Below are positions 8,313 through 18,600 of a DNA stretch of 64,000 nucleotides, in pieces (the stretch's first letter is position 1; each line of letters opens with the position of its first letter). The notes beneath the pieces were generated by a model that ran no database searches, had not been told where the DNA came from, and was given only the letters and a program-made list of their open reading frames with translations. This DNA comes from CAILHX01 sp046155285 (GTDB taxonomy: Bacteria > Pseudomonadota > Gammaproteobacteria > Burkholderiales > Methylophilaceae): positions 62,001 through 126,000 of the forward strand of contig JBJXEA010000017.1 of the NCBI GenBank assembly GCA_046155285.1, given 5' to 3'. Made by a program: the position numbers and the translations under genes.

Positions 8313-10385
8313 TTATTTTTCCCTCGCCAACTCTTGTCCGTAAATACCTAGCAAAAAGCTTTGGGCGCTCACTGGCTTGGTGCGCCCTGCACGCTTAAGT
8401 TTGTAACTACCATCGGCAAGCATTTCCCAAGCTTGTTGGTTATCTTTGAGATAAATAGCAAGACCTTCGCGGTACACGCGACGTTTAAGTTTGGGATTTA
8501 GTACCGGAAAGCAACTTTCGATACGCCGGAAGAAATTGCGGTGCATCCAATCAGCGCTGGAGAGATACAAATTGCGTGCGCCATCATTGTAAAAATAGAA
8601 AATGCGCGAGTGCTCGAGAAAGCGTCCGACTATTGATCGCACATAGATGTTCTCAGATAATCCTGGAACCTGTGGCCGCAAAGCACACATGCCGCGCACA
8701 ATGAGATTCACCTTCACCCCCGCTTGCGACGCCGCATACAAAGCGTTGATAACCTCATGATCCAGCAATGAATTCATTTTGGCAATGATATGCGCCCGCT
8801 TGCCGTTTTTAGCATGCTCGGTTTCTTGTTGTATGAATTTAATTACTTGGCTGTGCAAGGTAAATGGCGATTGCCACAGATGCCGCAACTTGCTGGCTTT
8901 ACCGAGTCCCGTGAGTTGGGCAAAGATATCGTTCACGTCTTCGCAAATTTCTTCATGGCAGGTCATTAGGCCAAAATCGGTATAAAGCCTAGCCGTACGC
9001 TGGTGGTAATTACCAGTGGAGAGATGCACATAGCGCCTTAATTTATCTGCCTCGCGGCGCACCACCATCATCATCTTGGCGTGGGTTTTGTGCCCAACGA
9101 CACCGTATACCACGTGTGCGCCCACTTGTTCCAATTTTGCCGCCCAGTTGATATTGGCTTCTTCGTCGAAACGCGCCATCAGCTCCACTACCACCGTCAC
9201 CTCTTTACCACGTCGCGCGGCTTCGATTAAAGCTTCCATCAAGGTAGAGTCGGAACTAGTGCGGTACACGGTTTGTTTAATCGCCAGCACGTTAGGGTCA
9301 GCCGCGGCTTGTTGCAAGAATTCCACCACGGGATTGAACGATTGAAACGGGTGATGTAACAAAATATCGCCACGGCGTATGGCTTTGAAAATATCCGGTT
9401 CTTTTTGGATTTCGCGCGACAAGCTGGGGACGTAGGGCTGAAACTTCAAATCTGGCCGATCTACCCAGTCAGGAATTTGCATCAAACGCACCAAATTCAC
9501 CGGACCGTTAACTTGATATAGGTCCTCTTGCTCTAAGCCAAACTGGCCAAGCAAAAAACTGGACATCTCCGGCGTACAGTTATCGGCGACTTCTAGCCGT
9601 ACTTCGTCGCCAAATTGGCGTTGTGAGAGCTCGCCCTGCAAAGCTGAGCGCAAGTCTTTGATTTCGTCTTCATCTACAAATAAATCGCTGTTGCGCGTGA
9701 CACGGAACTGATAACAGCCTTTCACCGTCATGCCGGAAAATAATTCGCCGACATGCGCGTGCAAGACAGATGACAAAAACGCAAAGCCATATTCGCAACC
9801 GGCGATTTCTTTAGGAAATCTAATCACTCGCGGCAAAGCGCGTGGTGCTTGCACAATGGCCGTGCCGGAATTGCGGCCAAACGCATCTTTGCCTTCCAGC
9901 TCTACAGCAAAGTTCAAGCTCTTGTTCAACACGCGGGGAAAAGGGTGTGACGGATCTAAGCCTATCGGGGTGAGCACCGGCATCAGTTCACGAAAGAAAT
10001 AATCGCGTATCCACGCCTGTTGCTCGGCATTCCAGTGCGTACGGCGCAAAAAGCAAATGCCCTCGTTTGCCAGCTCTGGAATCACAATCTCGTTGAAAAT
10101 TTGATATTGCTGGGCGATTAACACGTGAGCTTGGCTATACACCTCGGCCATCACTTGCCGTGGTGACATCCCATCAGGCCCACTGGGCTTGGCATTGAAC
10201 TGAATTTGCTCTTTTAGTCCGGCAACACGCACTTCAAAAAATTCATCTATATTGCTATCAACGATGCACAAAAATTTAAGGCGTTCCAATAAGGGTATGC
10301 GTGCATCTTCGGACTGCGCCAACACGCGGCGATTAAAAGCTAACAGGCTTAATTCACGATTAAGAAAGTTCTCTGCAGAGGACAT
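8313..10385 (-). CDS. ppk1: Polyphosphate kinase 1
   Basis: 690 residues, standard for PPK1, which polymerises ATP gamma-phosphate into polyphosphate. The N-terminal helical domain starts NRELSLLAFNRRVL. The two phospholipase-D-like domains include GHKTHAKMMMVVRR, with the autophosphorylated histidine near residue 435, and DWMHRNFFRRIE near residue 610. It converges on ppx with only 14 bp between them. A PhoB-box-like promoter lies 35-66 bp upstream of the ATG (10420-10451), so expression should rise under phosphate limitation. Confidence 0.96.
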   Translation of the reverse strand: MSSAENFLNRELSLLAFNRRVLAQSEDARIPLLERLKFLCIVDSNIDEFFEVRVAGLKEQIQFNAKPSGPDGMSPRQVMAEVYSQAHVLIAQQYQIFNEIVIPELANEGICFLRRTHWNAEQQAWIRDYFFRELMPVLTPIGLDPSHPFPRVLNKSLNFAVELEGKDAFGRNSGTAIVQAPRALPRVIRFPKEIAGCEYGFAFLSSVLHAHVGELFSGMTVKGCYQFRVTRNSDLFVDEDEIKDLRSALQGELSQRQFGDEVRLEVADNCTPEMSSFLLGQFGLEQEDLYQVNGPVNLVRLMQIPDWVDRPDLKFQPYVPSLSREIQKEPDIFKAIRRGDILLHHPFQSFNPVVEFLQQAAADPNVLAIKQTVYRTSSDSTLMEALIEAARRGKEVTVVVELMARFDEEANINWAAKLEQVGAHVVYGVVGHKTHAKMMMVVRREADKLRRYVHLSTGNYHQRTARLYTDFGLMTCHEEICEDVNDIFAQLTGLGKASKLRHLWQSPFTLHSQVIKFIQQETEHAKNGKRAHIIAKMNSLLDHEVINALYAASQAGVKVNLIVRGMCALRPQVPGLSENIYVRSIVGRFLEHSRIFYFYNDGARNLYLSSADWMHRNFFRRIESCFPVLNPKLKRRVYREGLAIYLKDNQQAWEMLADGSYKLKRAGRTKPVSAQSFLLGIYGQELAREK

Positions 10386-10419
10386 GGACGTGATGGATCT
10401 AAATTAAATAAAAAATCAG

Positions 10420-10451
10420 GTTATTGCATTGCTGTGACGTTTTTATGACAG
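10420..10451 (-). promoter_or_regulatory. PhoB-box promoter of ppk
   Basis: Read on the minus strand: CTGTCAT (10451-10445), spacer AAAA, then ACGTCAC (10440-10434). This is the two 7-bp repeats with 4-bp AT spacer of a Pho box (the first repeat matches the CTGTCAT consensus exactly, the second at the GTCA core). It is followed, 8 bp later, by an extended -10: TGC then AATAAC (10428-10420). The spacing from box to -10 is close to that of class-II PhoB promoters, where the box replaces the -35. It sits in the short gap between the yggX stop and the ppk start. Confidence 0.68.
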
Positions 10452-10453
10452 CA

Positions 10454-10720
10454 TTACTGCGGCACGTAGCCTTCTGCTTTATCCGCGCCCGCGCCGAAGA
10501 AGTAAGCCTCGGTTTGCTCCATCAGATATTTACGCGCCGAGCTATCCGCCAAGCTTAGACGATTTTCGTTAATCAGCATGGTTTGGTGTTTTTTCCAGCC
10601 TTCCCACGCTTCTTTAGACACGTTTCCATAGATTTTTTTGCCCAATTCGCCCGGATAAGGCGCGAAATCCATGCCTTCAGCTTCGCGTCCCAGTTTGATA
10701 CATTGAATCATTCTTGCCAT
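10454..10720 (-). CDS. yggX: Fe(2+)-trafficking / oxidative-damage protection protein YggX
   Basis: 88 residues from the ATG at 10720, chosen because AGGAG lies 8 bp upstream and because YggX proteins begin M-x-R-x-I-x-C. The start MARMIQCIKLGREAEGMDF, with the conserved cysteine at residue 7, and the later KIYGNVSKEAWEGWKKHQTM are family hallmarks. YggX protects iron-sulfur proteins and is linked to iron handling. It lies upstream of ppk on the same strand, but ppk has its own promoter. Confidence 0.94.
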   Translation of the reverse strand: MARMIQCIKLGREAEGMDFAPYPGELGKKIYGNVSKEAWEGWKKHQTMLINENRLSLADSSARKYLMEQTEAYFFGAGADKAEGYVPQ

Positions 10721-10830
10721 GTTGTTTGCTCCTAAAATCAAGACAACCATCATAACGCACATCAAAACATCACGGCAAACGGCATCCTTATCCGCTAAAA
10801 TGCAGCATTCACGCGCTTAACTTAACTTTT

Positions 10831-11676
10831 ATGGCTCAAAATCCCCCCGTAGTACTCACTTTCGCCGCCACCGACCCCACCAGCGGCGCGGGGTTACAGG
10901 CCGACGTGCTGACTTTATCCAGCATAGGCTGTCATCCCGTATCAGTAGTTACTGCCATCACCGTGCAAGACACGTTAGGCGTGGATAACGTGCTGGTGTT
11001 CGATGCCGAATGGGTAGAGGCGCAAGCACGCGCGGTGCTGGAGGATATGGAAGTTGCAGCCTTCAAAATCGGCATGTTGGGCAGCGTAGAAAACGTCGCC
11101 ATCATTGCTGAAATTTTGGCCGACTACCCGGATATTCCACTAATTATGGATACCGTGCTGGCATCAGGCCGTGGCGATGAGCTAGCTTCGGAAGAGCTAC
11201 AAGGCGCGATGATCGATTTACTGTTACCACAGGCCACGATAATCACGCCCAACAGCCTCGAAGCGCGGCGCTTGGCGTTTTTTGATAGCGATGAAGAAAA
11301 TGACAATGAAGCCGATGCCCCGCTAATTGAATGCGCTACACGCTTGCTGGGGATGGGCGTGGAATATGTGCTGGTGACCGGCACACACGAACGCACACAA
11401 GATGTCACCAACACGTTATACGGCAATAACGGCTTGATCAAAGCTTGGCAGTGGGAACGCTTGCCGGACAGCTATCATGGCTCTGGTTGCACCTTGGCCT
11501 CGGCAATTGCCGCCTGTTTGGCGCATGGTTTGACACTAGAAGAAGCCGTGGCTGAAGGTCAGGAATATACTTGGGCCACGCTGAAAGCCGCATTCCGCCC
11601 GGGCATGGGACAATATATTCCGGACCGTTTATTTTGGGCGCGCGACGAGGATGAACCTGAACCCGAAACACATTAG
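10831..11676 (+). CDS. thiD: Hydroxymethylpyrimidine/phosphomethylpyrimidine kinase
   Basis: 281 residues. It phosphorylates HMP and HMP-P to HMP-PP for thiamine. The ribokinase-fold signatures are FAATDPTSGAGLQADV at the N-terminus and SYHGSGCTLASAIAACL near residue 215, which holds the catalytic anion hole. An acidic insertion (SDEENDNEAD) lies near residue 155. The gene overlaps thiE by 26 bp, so the two are translated together. No TPP riboswitch fits in the 110-bp gap upstream. Confidence 0.94.
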   Translation: MAQNPPVVLTFAATDPTSGAGLQADVLTLSSIGCHPVSVVTAITVQDTLGVDNVLVFDAEWVEAQARAVLEDMEVAAFKIGMLGSVENVAIIAEILADYPDIPLIMDTVLASGRGDELASEELQGAMIDLLLPQATIITPNSLEARRLAFFDSDEENDNEADAPLIECATRLLGMGVEYVLVTGTHERTQDVTNTLYGNNGLIKAWQWERLPDSYHGSGCTLASAIAACLAHGLTLEEAVAEGQEYTWATLKAAFRPGMGQYIPDRLFWARDEDEPEPETH

Positions 11677-12277
11677 TGGTTTATATGCCGTCACACCAGA
11701 TAGTAATGACGGTGACGCGCTAGTAGCCAAAGTAGAGGCAGCATTGCTGGGTGGTGCGCGTATTGTGCAGTATCGCAACAAGCAAGCCCACATCAGCATC
11801 CATCTAGAAACCGCATCTGCTCTCGCCAAACTCTGTCACCAACACGGCGCAATTTTCATCATCAACGACGACGCTGATTTAGCCTTGAACGTAGGCGCTG
11901 ACGGTGTCCACCTAGGCAAAGACGACGGCGACATTGCAAGCACACGCAAACTACTAGGCAAAGATGCCATCATCGGCGTGAGCTGCTACAACAGCCTAGA
12001 ACGTGCATTAGCAGCTGAGCAACAAGGTGCAAATTACGTCGCCTTTGGCGCAATGTTTCCTTCCAGCACCAAACCTAATGCGCCCCGCGCTACCTTGGAA
12101 CTCTTGCGTGCAGCCAAAACTCAACTCAACATTCCCATCGTTGCCATTGGCGGCATTAGCTTGCACAATGCGGCAGATGTGGTGAATGCAGGTGCAGACG
12201 CTCTGGCTGTCATCAACGCCCTATTTGATGCGCCTGACATCCAAAATACCGCTCAACAATTTTCTGACTTTTATTGA
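11651..12277 (+). CDS. thiE: Thiamine phosphate synthase
   Basis: 208 residues, a TIM-barrel enzyme that joins HMP-PP and thiazole phosphate. Conserved elements are VQYRNK near residue 40, FIINDDADLALNVGADGVHLGKDD near 75-95 (pyrophosphate and Mg binding; many family members read NDR here), VAFGAMFPSSTKPNA near 130 and AIGGIS near 168. The start lies within thiD; hemL follows 9 bp downstream. Confidence 0.94.
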   Translation: MNLNPKHISGLYAVTPDSNDGDALVAKVEAALLGGARIVQYRNKQAHISIHLETASALAKLCHQHGAIFIINDDADLALNVGADGVHLGKDDGDIASTRKLLGKDAIIGVSCYNSLERALAAEQQGANYVAFGAMFPSSTKPNAPRATLELLRAAKTQLNIPIVAIGGISLHNAADVVNAGADALAVINALFDAPDIQNTAQQFSDFY

Positions 12278-12286
12278 TAAAAAACC

Positions 12287-13558
12287 ATGACCTCACGCAA
12301 CCAACAGCTCTTCGAACAATCGCAAAAACTCATCCCCGGCGGAGTCAATTCGCCCGTTCGCGCCTTCCGCTCCGTCGGCGGCACACCGGTATTTTTCAAG
12401 CGCGGCTTAGGCGCTTATTTATGGGATGAAGACGACAAACAATACATCGACTACATCGGCTCATGGGGGCCGATGATCTTAGGCCACGCGCATCCAGAGG
12501 TGATTGCCGCCGTGCGCGAAGCCGCAGGCAACAGCCTGTCCTTCGGTGCACCCACCGCACGTGAGTTGGAAATGGCAGAGCTCCTCACCAAACTCGTCCC
12601 CAGCATGGAGCAAGTGCGGCTGGTGAGTTCCGGCACAGAAGCCACCATGAGCGCCATCCGCCTCGCCCGTGGTTTTACCGGACGTTCAAAAATCGTGAAA
12701 TTTGAAGGTTGTTACCACGGTCACGCTGATGCCTTGCTAGTGAAAGCTGGCTCAGGCGCACTCACCTTCGGCCAACCCAGTTCAGCGGGCGTGCCGCCGG
12801 AAGTCGCCGCGCATACGCTCACGCTGGCCTACAACAACAGCGCCGAAGTCGAGACGCTGTTCAGCCAAATTGGTGGCGAAATCGCCTGCGTGATTGTGGA
12901 GCCAGTAGCCGGAAACATGAATTTAATCCCGCCAGCCCCCGGCTTTTTAGAAACCTTAAGAACGGAATGCAGCAAACACGGCGCCGTACTGATTTTTGAC
13001 GAAGTGATGACAGGCTTTAGAGTGGCGCTCGGCGGCGCACAAGCGCTCTACAACATCAAACCAGACTTGACCACGCTGGGCAAAGTCATAGGTGGCGGCT
13101 TGCCAGTTGGCGCTTTTGGTGGGCGCAAAGACATCATGGCCTGTTTAGCCCCACTGGGTGCGGTGTACCAAGCCGGAACGCTGTCGGGCAACCCAGTGGC
13201 GGTGGCTGCGGGTTTGACGACCTTGAAATTGATTCAAGAAACCGGATTCCACGACAAACTCACCCAAAACACCAAGTTGCTAGTGGATGGTTTGGTAGAA
13301 ATTGCAAAAGAAAAAGGCATCGCCTTCAGCGCCCAAAGTGTCGGCGGCATGTTCGGTGTATATTTCAGCGTACAATGCCCTACTTCTTATGATGAAGTGA
13401 TGAAATCTGACAAAGAAGCGTTCAACCGCTTCTTCCACGCCATGCTGGAGAGCGGCGTGTATCTTGCCCCGTCGGCGTTTGAAGCTGGATTTGTCTCGGC
13501 CGCACATGATGATGCGGTGATTGCTAAAACCTTGGAAGTTGCAAAAAAAGTGCTATAA
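12287..13558 (+). CDS. hemL: Glutamate-1-semialdehyde 2,1-aminomutase
   Basis: 423 residues. This PLP enzyme makes 5-aminolevulinate from glutamate semialdehyde in the C5 route to tetrapyrroles. Motifs: IPGGVNSPVRAF at the N-terminus, EGCYHGHADALLVKAGSG near residue 145, FDEVMTGFR near 240, and the PLP lysine in TLGKVIGGGLPVG (K266). It sits 9 bp after thiE and probably ends the thiDE-hemL transcript. hemE lies further along at 21740 and hemW at 29053. Confidence 0.96.
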   Translation: MTSRNQQLFEQSQKLIPGGVNSPVRAFRSVGGTPVFFKRGLGAYLWDEDDKQYIDYIGSWGPMILGHAHPEVIAAVREAAGNSLSFGAPTARELEMAELLTKLVPSMEQVRLVSSGTEATMSAIRLARGFTGRSKIVKFEGCYHGHADALLVKAGSGALTFGQPSSAGVPPEVAAHTLTLAYNNSAEVETLFSQIGGEIACVIVEPVAGNMNLIPPAPGFLETLRTECSKHGAVLIFDEVMTGFRVALGGAQALYNIKPDLTTLGKVIGGGLPVGAFGGRKDIMACLAPLGAVYQAGTLSGNPVAVAAGLTTLKLIQETGFHDKLTQNTKLLVDGLVEIAKEKGIAFSAQSVGGMFGVYFSVQCPTSYDEVMKSDKEAFNRFFHAMLESGVYLAPSAFEAGFVSAAHDDAVIAKTLEVAKKVL

Positions 13559-13592
13559 CTTTTGTTTCGCAGGCGGGATCGACTGCGATACA

Positions 13593-13656
13593 TGGATAAA
13601 CCGCTGTTAAGCGTGTATCCACTTTCACTTGCGGTGGATTCGCTACGCTTAATCCA
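13593..13656. repeat. Imperfect inverted repeats in hemL/sulfatase gap
   Basis: The 137-bp gap after hemL contains TGGATA...TATCCA (13593-13621) and TGGATT...AATCCA (13635-13656). The inner arms (13607-13622 and 13634-13652) also pair with each other imperfectly (TTAAGCG and CGCTTAA cores). The sequence resembles the GGAT/AAGCG/ATCC palindromic intergenic repeats scattered in many proteobacterial genomes. It could fold in RNA after hemL but has no T-tract. Confidence 0.4.
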
Positions 13657-13695
13657 TTCTTCCAAAATCGATTTAACCATTTTATAGTTACGATT

Positions 13696-15606
13696 ATGAA
13701 AAATCCGTTGCGCTCCATCCCCTCACTCTGCCTCATTCTCGCGGCAGTGCTACTCACCATTTTCACCCTCACCCGCATTGGCCTGCTGGTTTATACCGGA
13801 GTGGATTCTGTGCCGCCGCAGCTGTGGCCTAGGATATTTTTGAAAGGTCTGTGGTTTGATTTGGCGGTGACGGTGTGTCTGTTGGCTCCGGTGTTGCTGT
13901 ATGAGGCTGCTTTGCCCAATCGCTGGCGGCAGCGTAAGTGGCACTTTATGCTGCGCTGGCTGTGGCTGTGGTTTTCTGTGGCGCTTTTGTTGTTTGGTGC
14001 GGTATCTGAGGCGACTTTTTGGTTGGAGTTTTCAACCCGCTTCAACTTCATCGCGCTGGATTATCTAATCTACACAACTGAAGTCATCGGTAACATTCGT
14101 GAATCCTACCCAGTCGGCTGGATTTTGGCAGGGATAGGCTTGGTTGCGGCGTTAGTGATATGGCGGTTGGCGACACAAATCCGCCGTGCCAATCAAGCTG
14201 AATATTCCAAAAAGCAACGATTGAGCATGGTCTTGGCAGCGTTTGTATTGCCGACATTACTGCTGACTTTGGCCAACATAGACCAAATGGAGATCAAGCA
14301 AAACGCTTACGCCACGGAGCTTTCCGGCAATGGCTTATTCACCATCGCAGCGGCGGCACGGCGTATGGAACTGGACTACGATAAGTTTTACCGCACCATG
14401 CCACAGGATGTGGCCAATGCCACTTTAGAAAAACTAGGGGTTAAAAACAAACTGGCACCAAACGTCAATGCTAAGTCTGTGGCTAATCAAAACCCCTTTT
14501 CCAAACCGCCACGCAACGTGATTTTGATTTCCGTGGAGAGCCTATCGGCCTCGTTTATGGGCGCTTATGGTGCCACTGATGGTCTCACGCCACGACTGGA
14601 TAAAATTGCCAACGAGGGCATGAAATTCGAGCAGTTGTTTGCCACCGGCACCCGTACCGTGCGTGGTTTGGATGCCTTATCGCTAGGCACGCCGCCCATC
14701 CCTGGCCAAGCGATTGTGCATAGACCGAATAACGACCATCTGGCGACTATCGGTGAACTGCTCAAGCAACAAGGCTTTTCCACCTTCTTTTTTTACGGCG
14801 GCTACGGTTATTTCGACAATATGAATGGCTATTTCGCCGCCAACAATTATCAAATCATAGATCGCACCGACATCCCCAAAGCCAGCGTCATGTTTGAAAA
14901 CGTGTGGGGCGTGGCGGATGAAGCTTTGTTTAACCATGTGCTGACGCATTTTGACGCGCAAGGCGCAATAGACAAACCGTTTTTTGCCCACATCATGACC
15001 ACCAGCAATCACAGGCCTTACACCTACCCTAGTGGGCGCATTGATATTCCCTCTCCCGGTGGGCGCAATGGTGCAGTGAAATACACCGATTACGCCATTG
15101 GAAAGTTTATTCAGGATGCGAAATCTAAACCGTGGTTTGCCGATACGCTGTTTGTGATTGTAGCCGACCACTGCGCCTCGGTCGCGGGCAAAACCAAGTT
15201 GCCGGTGGAGAAATACCATATCGCAGCGATGTTTTACGCACCGGAGTTGCTAAAGCCCAGCGTTTATAAGCCTATCGTCAGCCAGATTGATATTGCACCC
15301 ACCTTGCTGGATATTTTGGACAAACAAGGCAGAGATGGATTTTTTGGGCGCTCAATCTATACGCCAGAGGCCTCCCAAGAACGCGCTTTTATCAGCAATT
15401 ATCAGCAACTGGGCTATCTCAAAAACGGCGTATTGACAGTGTTATCGCCCAAACAAAAGGTGGATAGTTTCCGCGTTGACCCCGCCACGTATGAATCTAC
15501 CCCGACGGAAAATAATCCTGAATTGGTGAACGAAGCAATTGCTTATTATCAAACGGGCTCTAAGGCATTCAAGACCGGCGCTCTAAAAATCACCGTCCCC
15601 AAATAA
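13696..15606 (+). CDS. LtaS/OpgB-like membrane phospho-transferase (sulfatase fold)
   Basis: 636 residues. About five hydrophobic segments span residues 10 to 200, followed by a soluble alkaline-phosphatase/sulfatase-fold domain from about residue 275 (NVILISVESLSASFMGAYGA). The candidate nucleophile is the threonine in GTRTVRGLD (T321), with metal ligands in VIVADHCAS near residue 490. Family members transfer phosphoglycerol or phosphoethanolamine from phospholipids to periplasmic or envelope acceptors; in Gram-negatives OpgB modifies osmoregulated glucans. The acceptor cannot be told from sequence. It stands alone between hemL and gltB. Confidence 0.83.
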   Translation: MKNPLRSIPSLCLILAAVLLTIFTLTRIGLLVYTGVDSVPPQLWPRIFLKGLWFDLAVTVCLLAPVLLYEAALPNRWRQRKWHFMLRWLWLWFSVALLLFGAVSEATFWLEFSTRFNFIALDYLIYTTEVIGNIRESYPVGWILAGIGLVAALVIWRLATQIRRANQAEYSKKQRLSMVLAAFVLPTLLLTLANIDQMEIKQNAYATELSGNGLFTIAAAARRMELDYDKFYRTMPQDVANATLEKLGVKNKLAPNVNAKSVANQNPFSKPPRNVILISVESLSASFMGAYGATDGLTPRLDKIANEGMKFEQLFATGTRTVRGLDALSLGTPPIPGQAIVHRPNNDHLATIGELLKQQGFSTFFFYGGYGYFDNMNGYFAANNYQIIDRTDIPKASVMFENVWGVADEALFNHVLTHFDAQGAIDKPFFAHIMTTSNHRPYTYPSGRIDIPSPGGRNGAVKYTDYAIGKFIQDAKSKPWFADTLFVIVADHCASVAGKTKLPVEKYHIAAMFYAPELLKPSVYKPIVSQIDIAPTLLDILDKQGRDGFFGRSIYTPEASQERAFISNYQQLGYLKNGVLTVLSPKQKVDSFRVDPATYESTPTENNPELVNEAIAYYQTGSKAFKTGALKITVPK

Positions 15607-15679
15607 TTGTCGGTTGAAGGGAAGCCCTGAAAACAGTAGAATTGCAAGGTTTCACTCTAAAATTTAGCGCTTCGGGAAG

Positions 15680-18600
15680 ATGTCAGAGAATCAAGTGATG
15701 CAACAGCAACCAAAAAAGCAAGGTTTATACGACCCCGCCAATGAGCATGACGCTTGTGGCGTGGGCTTTATCGCCCACATCAAAGGCCAAAAAAGCCATA
15801 GCATCATCCAGCAAGGTTTGCAGATTTTACGCAACCTGACCCATCGTGGTGCGACCGGTTACGACCCCAAACTGGGCGACGGTGCCGGCATGTTGATTCA
15901 ATTGCCGGATGCGTTTTTACGCAAAGAAGCCACAAAACTCAATATCACGCTGCCTGAGTTGGGCAAGTACGCTTGCGGCATGATGTTTTTGCCACAAAAC
16001 GATAAGAGTCGCATGGCCTGCGAAGCAATTATCAAGCGCTTAATCAACGAAGAAGGCCAAACTTTCCTCGGCTGGCGCGACGTACCGCGCGATAACAGCA
16101 ACATCGCCAATGCAGCACGCACTATCGAGCCAGTAATGCGCCAAGCGTTTATCGGCAGCCAAGCCACTGATCAAGCCTCTTTCGAGCGCAAGTTATTTGT
16201 TATTCGCAAACGTGCCGAACACGAGATTCGCGCATTGGGTTTTGCTGATACCGAGCAGTTCTACATTCCCTCGCTGTCGAGCCGCACCATCGTTTACAAA
16301 GGCATGTTACTAGCCGAAGAGGTCGGCGTTTACTACCAAGATTTACAAGACGAGAGCATGGTTTCAGCACTCGCATTAGTGCATCAACGCTTTTCCACCA
16401 ACACTTTCCCCGCTTGGGATTTAGCGCATCCGTTCCGCATGATTGCCCATAATGGCGAAATCAACACCATGCGCGGCAACGTCAATTGGATGACGGCTCG
16501 CCACGAAGCCATGCGCTCGGCGTTGTTGGGTTCGGATTTAGAAAAGCTGTGGCCGCTGATAGACGAAGACCAGTCTGATTCCGCCTGTTTTGATAATGCG
16601 CTGGAGTTGCTGGTGGCTGGAGGTTATTCCTTGCCTCACGCCATGATGATGCTGATTCCCGAAGCGTGGTCTAGCAACCCGCTAATGGACGAAGATCGTC
16701 GTGCGTTTTACGAATACCACGCCGCGCTGATGGAGCCATGGGATGGCCCCGCCGCCGTAGCCTTTACCGATGGTCGCATGATAGGTGCCACGCTAGACCG
16801 CAATGGCCTGCGTCCGGCGCGTTATTTAGTGACTGACGACGACTTGGTTCTGATGGCCTCGGAGATGGGCGTACTGACTTTTCCCGAAGCAAAAATCGTC
16901 AAAAAATGGCGCTTACAACCAGGCAAAATGTTCCTGATAGACCTCGAACAAGGTCGCATCATTGACGACACAGAAGTGAAGCAATCGCTTTCGCAAGCCA
17001 AGCCTTACCGCCAATGGATAGAACAATCGCGCACTTTCTTGGGTGATTTGCCCGTCGTGGAAGGCAAGCTGGAACTGCAAGCGCCCTTACTTGATGTGCA
17101 GCAAGCGTTTGGCTACACCCAGGAAGACCTCAAATTCATCATGCAGCCGATGGCAGCCAACGGCGAAGAGGCCAACGGCTCTATGGGTAACGACAGCGCG
17201 CTGCCAGTGCTGTCCAGCCGCCCCAAGGTGCTGTACAACTACTTCAAGCAGCTATTCGCGCAAGTCACCAACCCGCCCATAGACCCGATTCGTGAAGAGC
17301 TGGTAATGTCGCTGGTGACCTTCATCGGCCCTAAGCCTAATTTGCTCGGCATAGACGAAACCGACCCGCCATTGCGTCTGGAAGCCAGTCAGCCAGTACT
17401 AACTTTGGCCGAGATGGAGCAACTGAAGGCCATAGATCAATTGACCGATAAGCGTTATCGCTCTTTGGTTGCCGACATCACTTATGCTGCCGAACAGAGC
17501 GCGAAAGGCATGGAAGCTGCAATTGCGGCGCTATGCACTCAAGCTGAAAAGTCGGTGCATGACGGCTTTAATTTGCTGATTCTGTCTGACCGCAACGTGG
17601 CGCAAAAGCGTATCGCCATCCCCGCGCTGCTGGCCACCGCTGCGGTGCATCATCATTTGGTTAAAGCTGGGCTACGTACCAATACCGGCCTAGTGGTGGA
17701 TACCGGTTCGGTGCGCGAAACACACCATTTTGCGCTGTTGGCAGGCTATGGTGCTGAGGCTGTTTGCCCGTGGTTGGCTTATGAAACCATAGATCAAATG
17801 GGTTTGAAAGATAATAACGAAGCCCACAAAAAATTCGTCAAAGCGGTAGGCAAGGGCTTGTACAAAGTGATGTCCAAAATGGGCATTTCCACCTACCAAT
17901 CCTACTGCGGCGCACAGATTTTTGAGGCTATCGGCCTTAACTCCGCCTTCATCAAGCAATACTTCGTCGGCACCGCAAGCCAGATTGAAGGCATAGGCTT
18001 GGAAGAAGTATCCAAAGAATCGCTGCGCCTGCATCAAGCCGCTTTTGGCGATGACCCAGTTTTGGCTAATGCGCTGGACGCCGGTGGCGAATATGCCTTC
18101 CGCGTGCGCGGCGAAGAACACATGTGGACGCCGGATTCCATCTCCAAACTGCAACATGCCACACGCACCAACCACTACGATACCTACAAAGAATACGCCA
18201 AGCTGATCAACGACCAGACTAAGCGTCATTTGACTTTGCGTGGTTTGTTTGAAATTAAATCCGTGGGCGATCCGGTACCGCTGGACGAAGTGGAACCCGC
18301 CAAAAATATCGTCACCCGTTTCGCCACGGGGGCGATGTCGCTGGGCTCGATTTCCACCGAAGCGCACACCACCTTAGCCATCGCCATGAACCGTATCGGC
18401 GGCAAATCCAACACCGGCGAGGGCGGCGAAGACAAAGTGCGCTTCCAACCGGTGAACCGCGACAGCACGCTGGCCGAAGTCATCGGCCACAGCCGAGTGG
18501 AAGCGCATATTCCGCTGAAAGCGGGTGACTCCATGCGCTCCAAAATCAAGCAGGTCGCCTCCGGTCGCTTTGGCGTGACGGCGGAATATCTGGCTAGCGC

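Noticed and set aside
10721..10830. TPP riboswitch upstream of thiD
   Set aside because: The 110-bp gap also holds the yggX promoter, and I cannot find the conserved CTGAGA / ACCTGA-type THI-box pieces.
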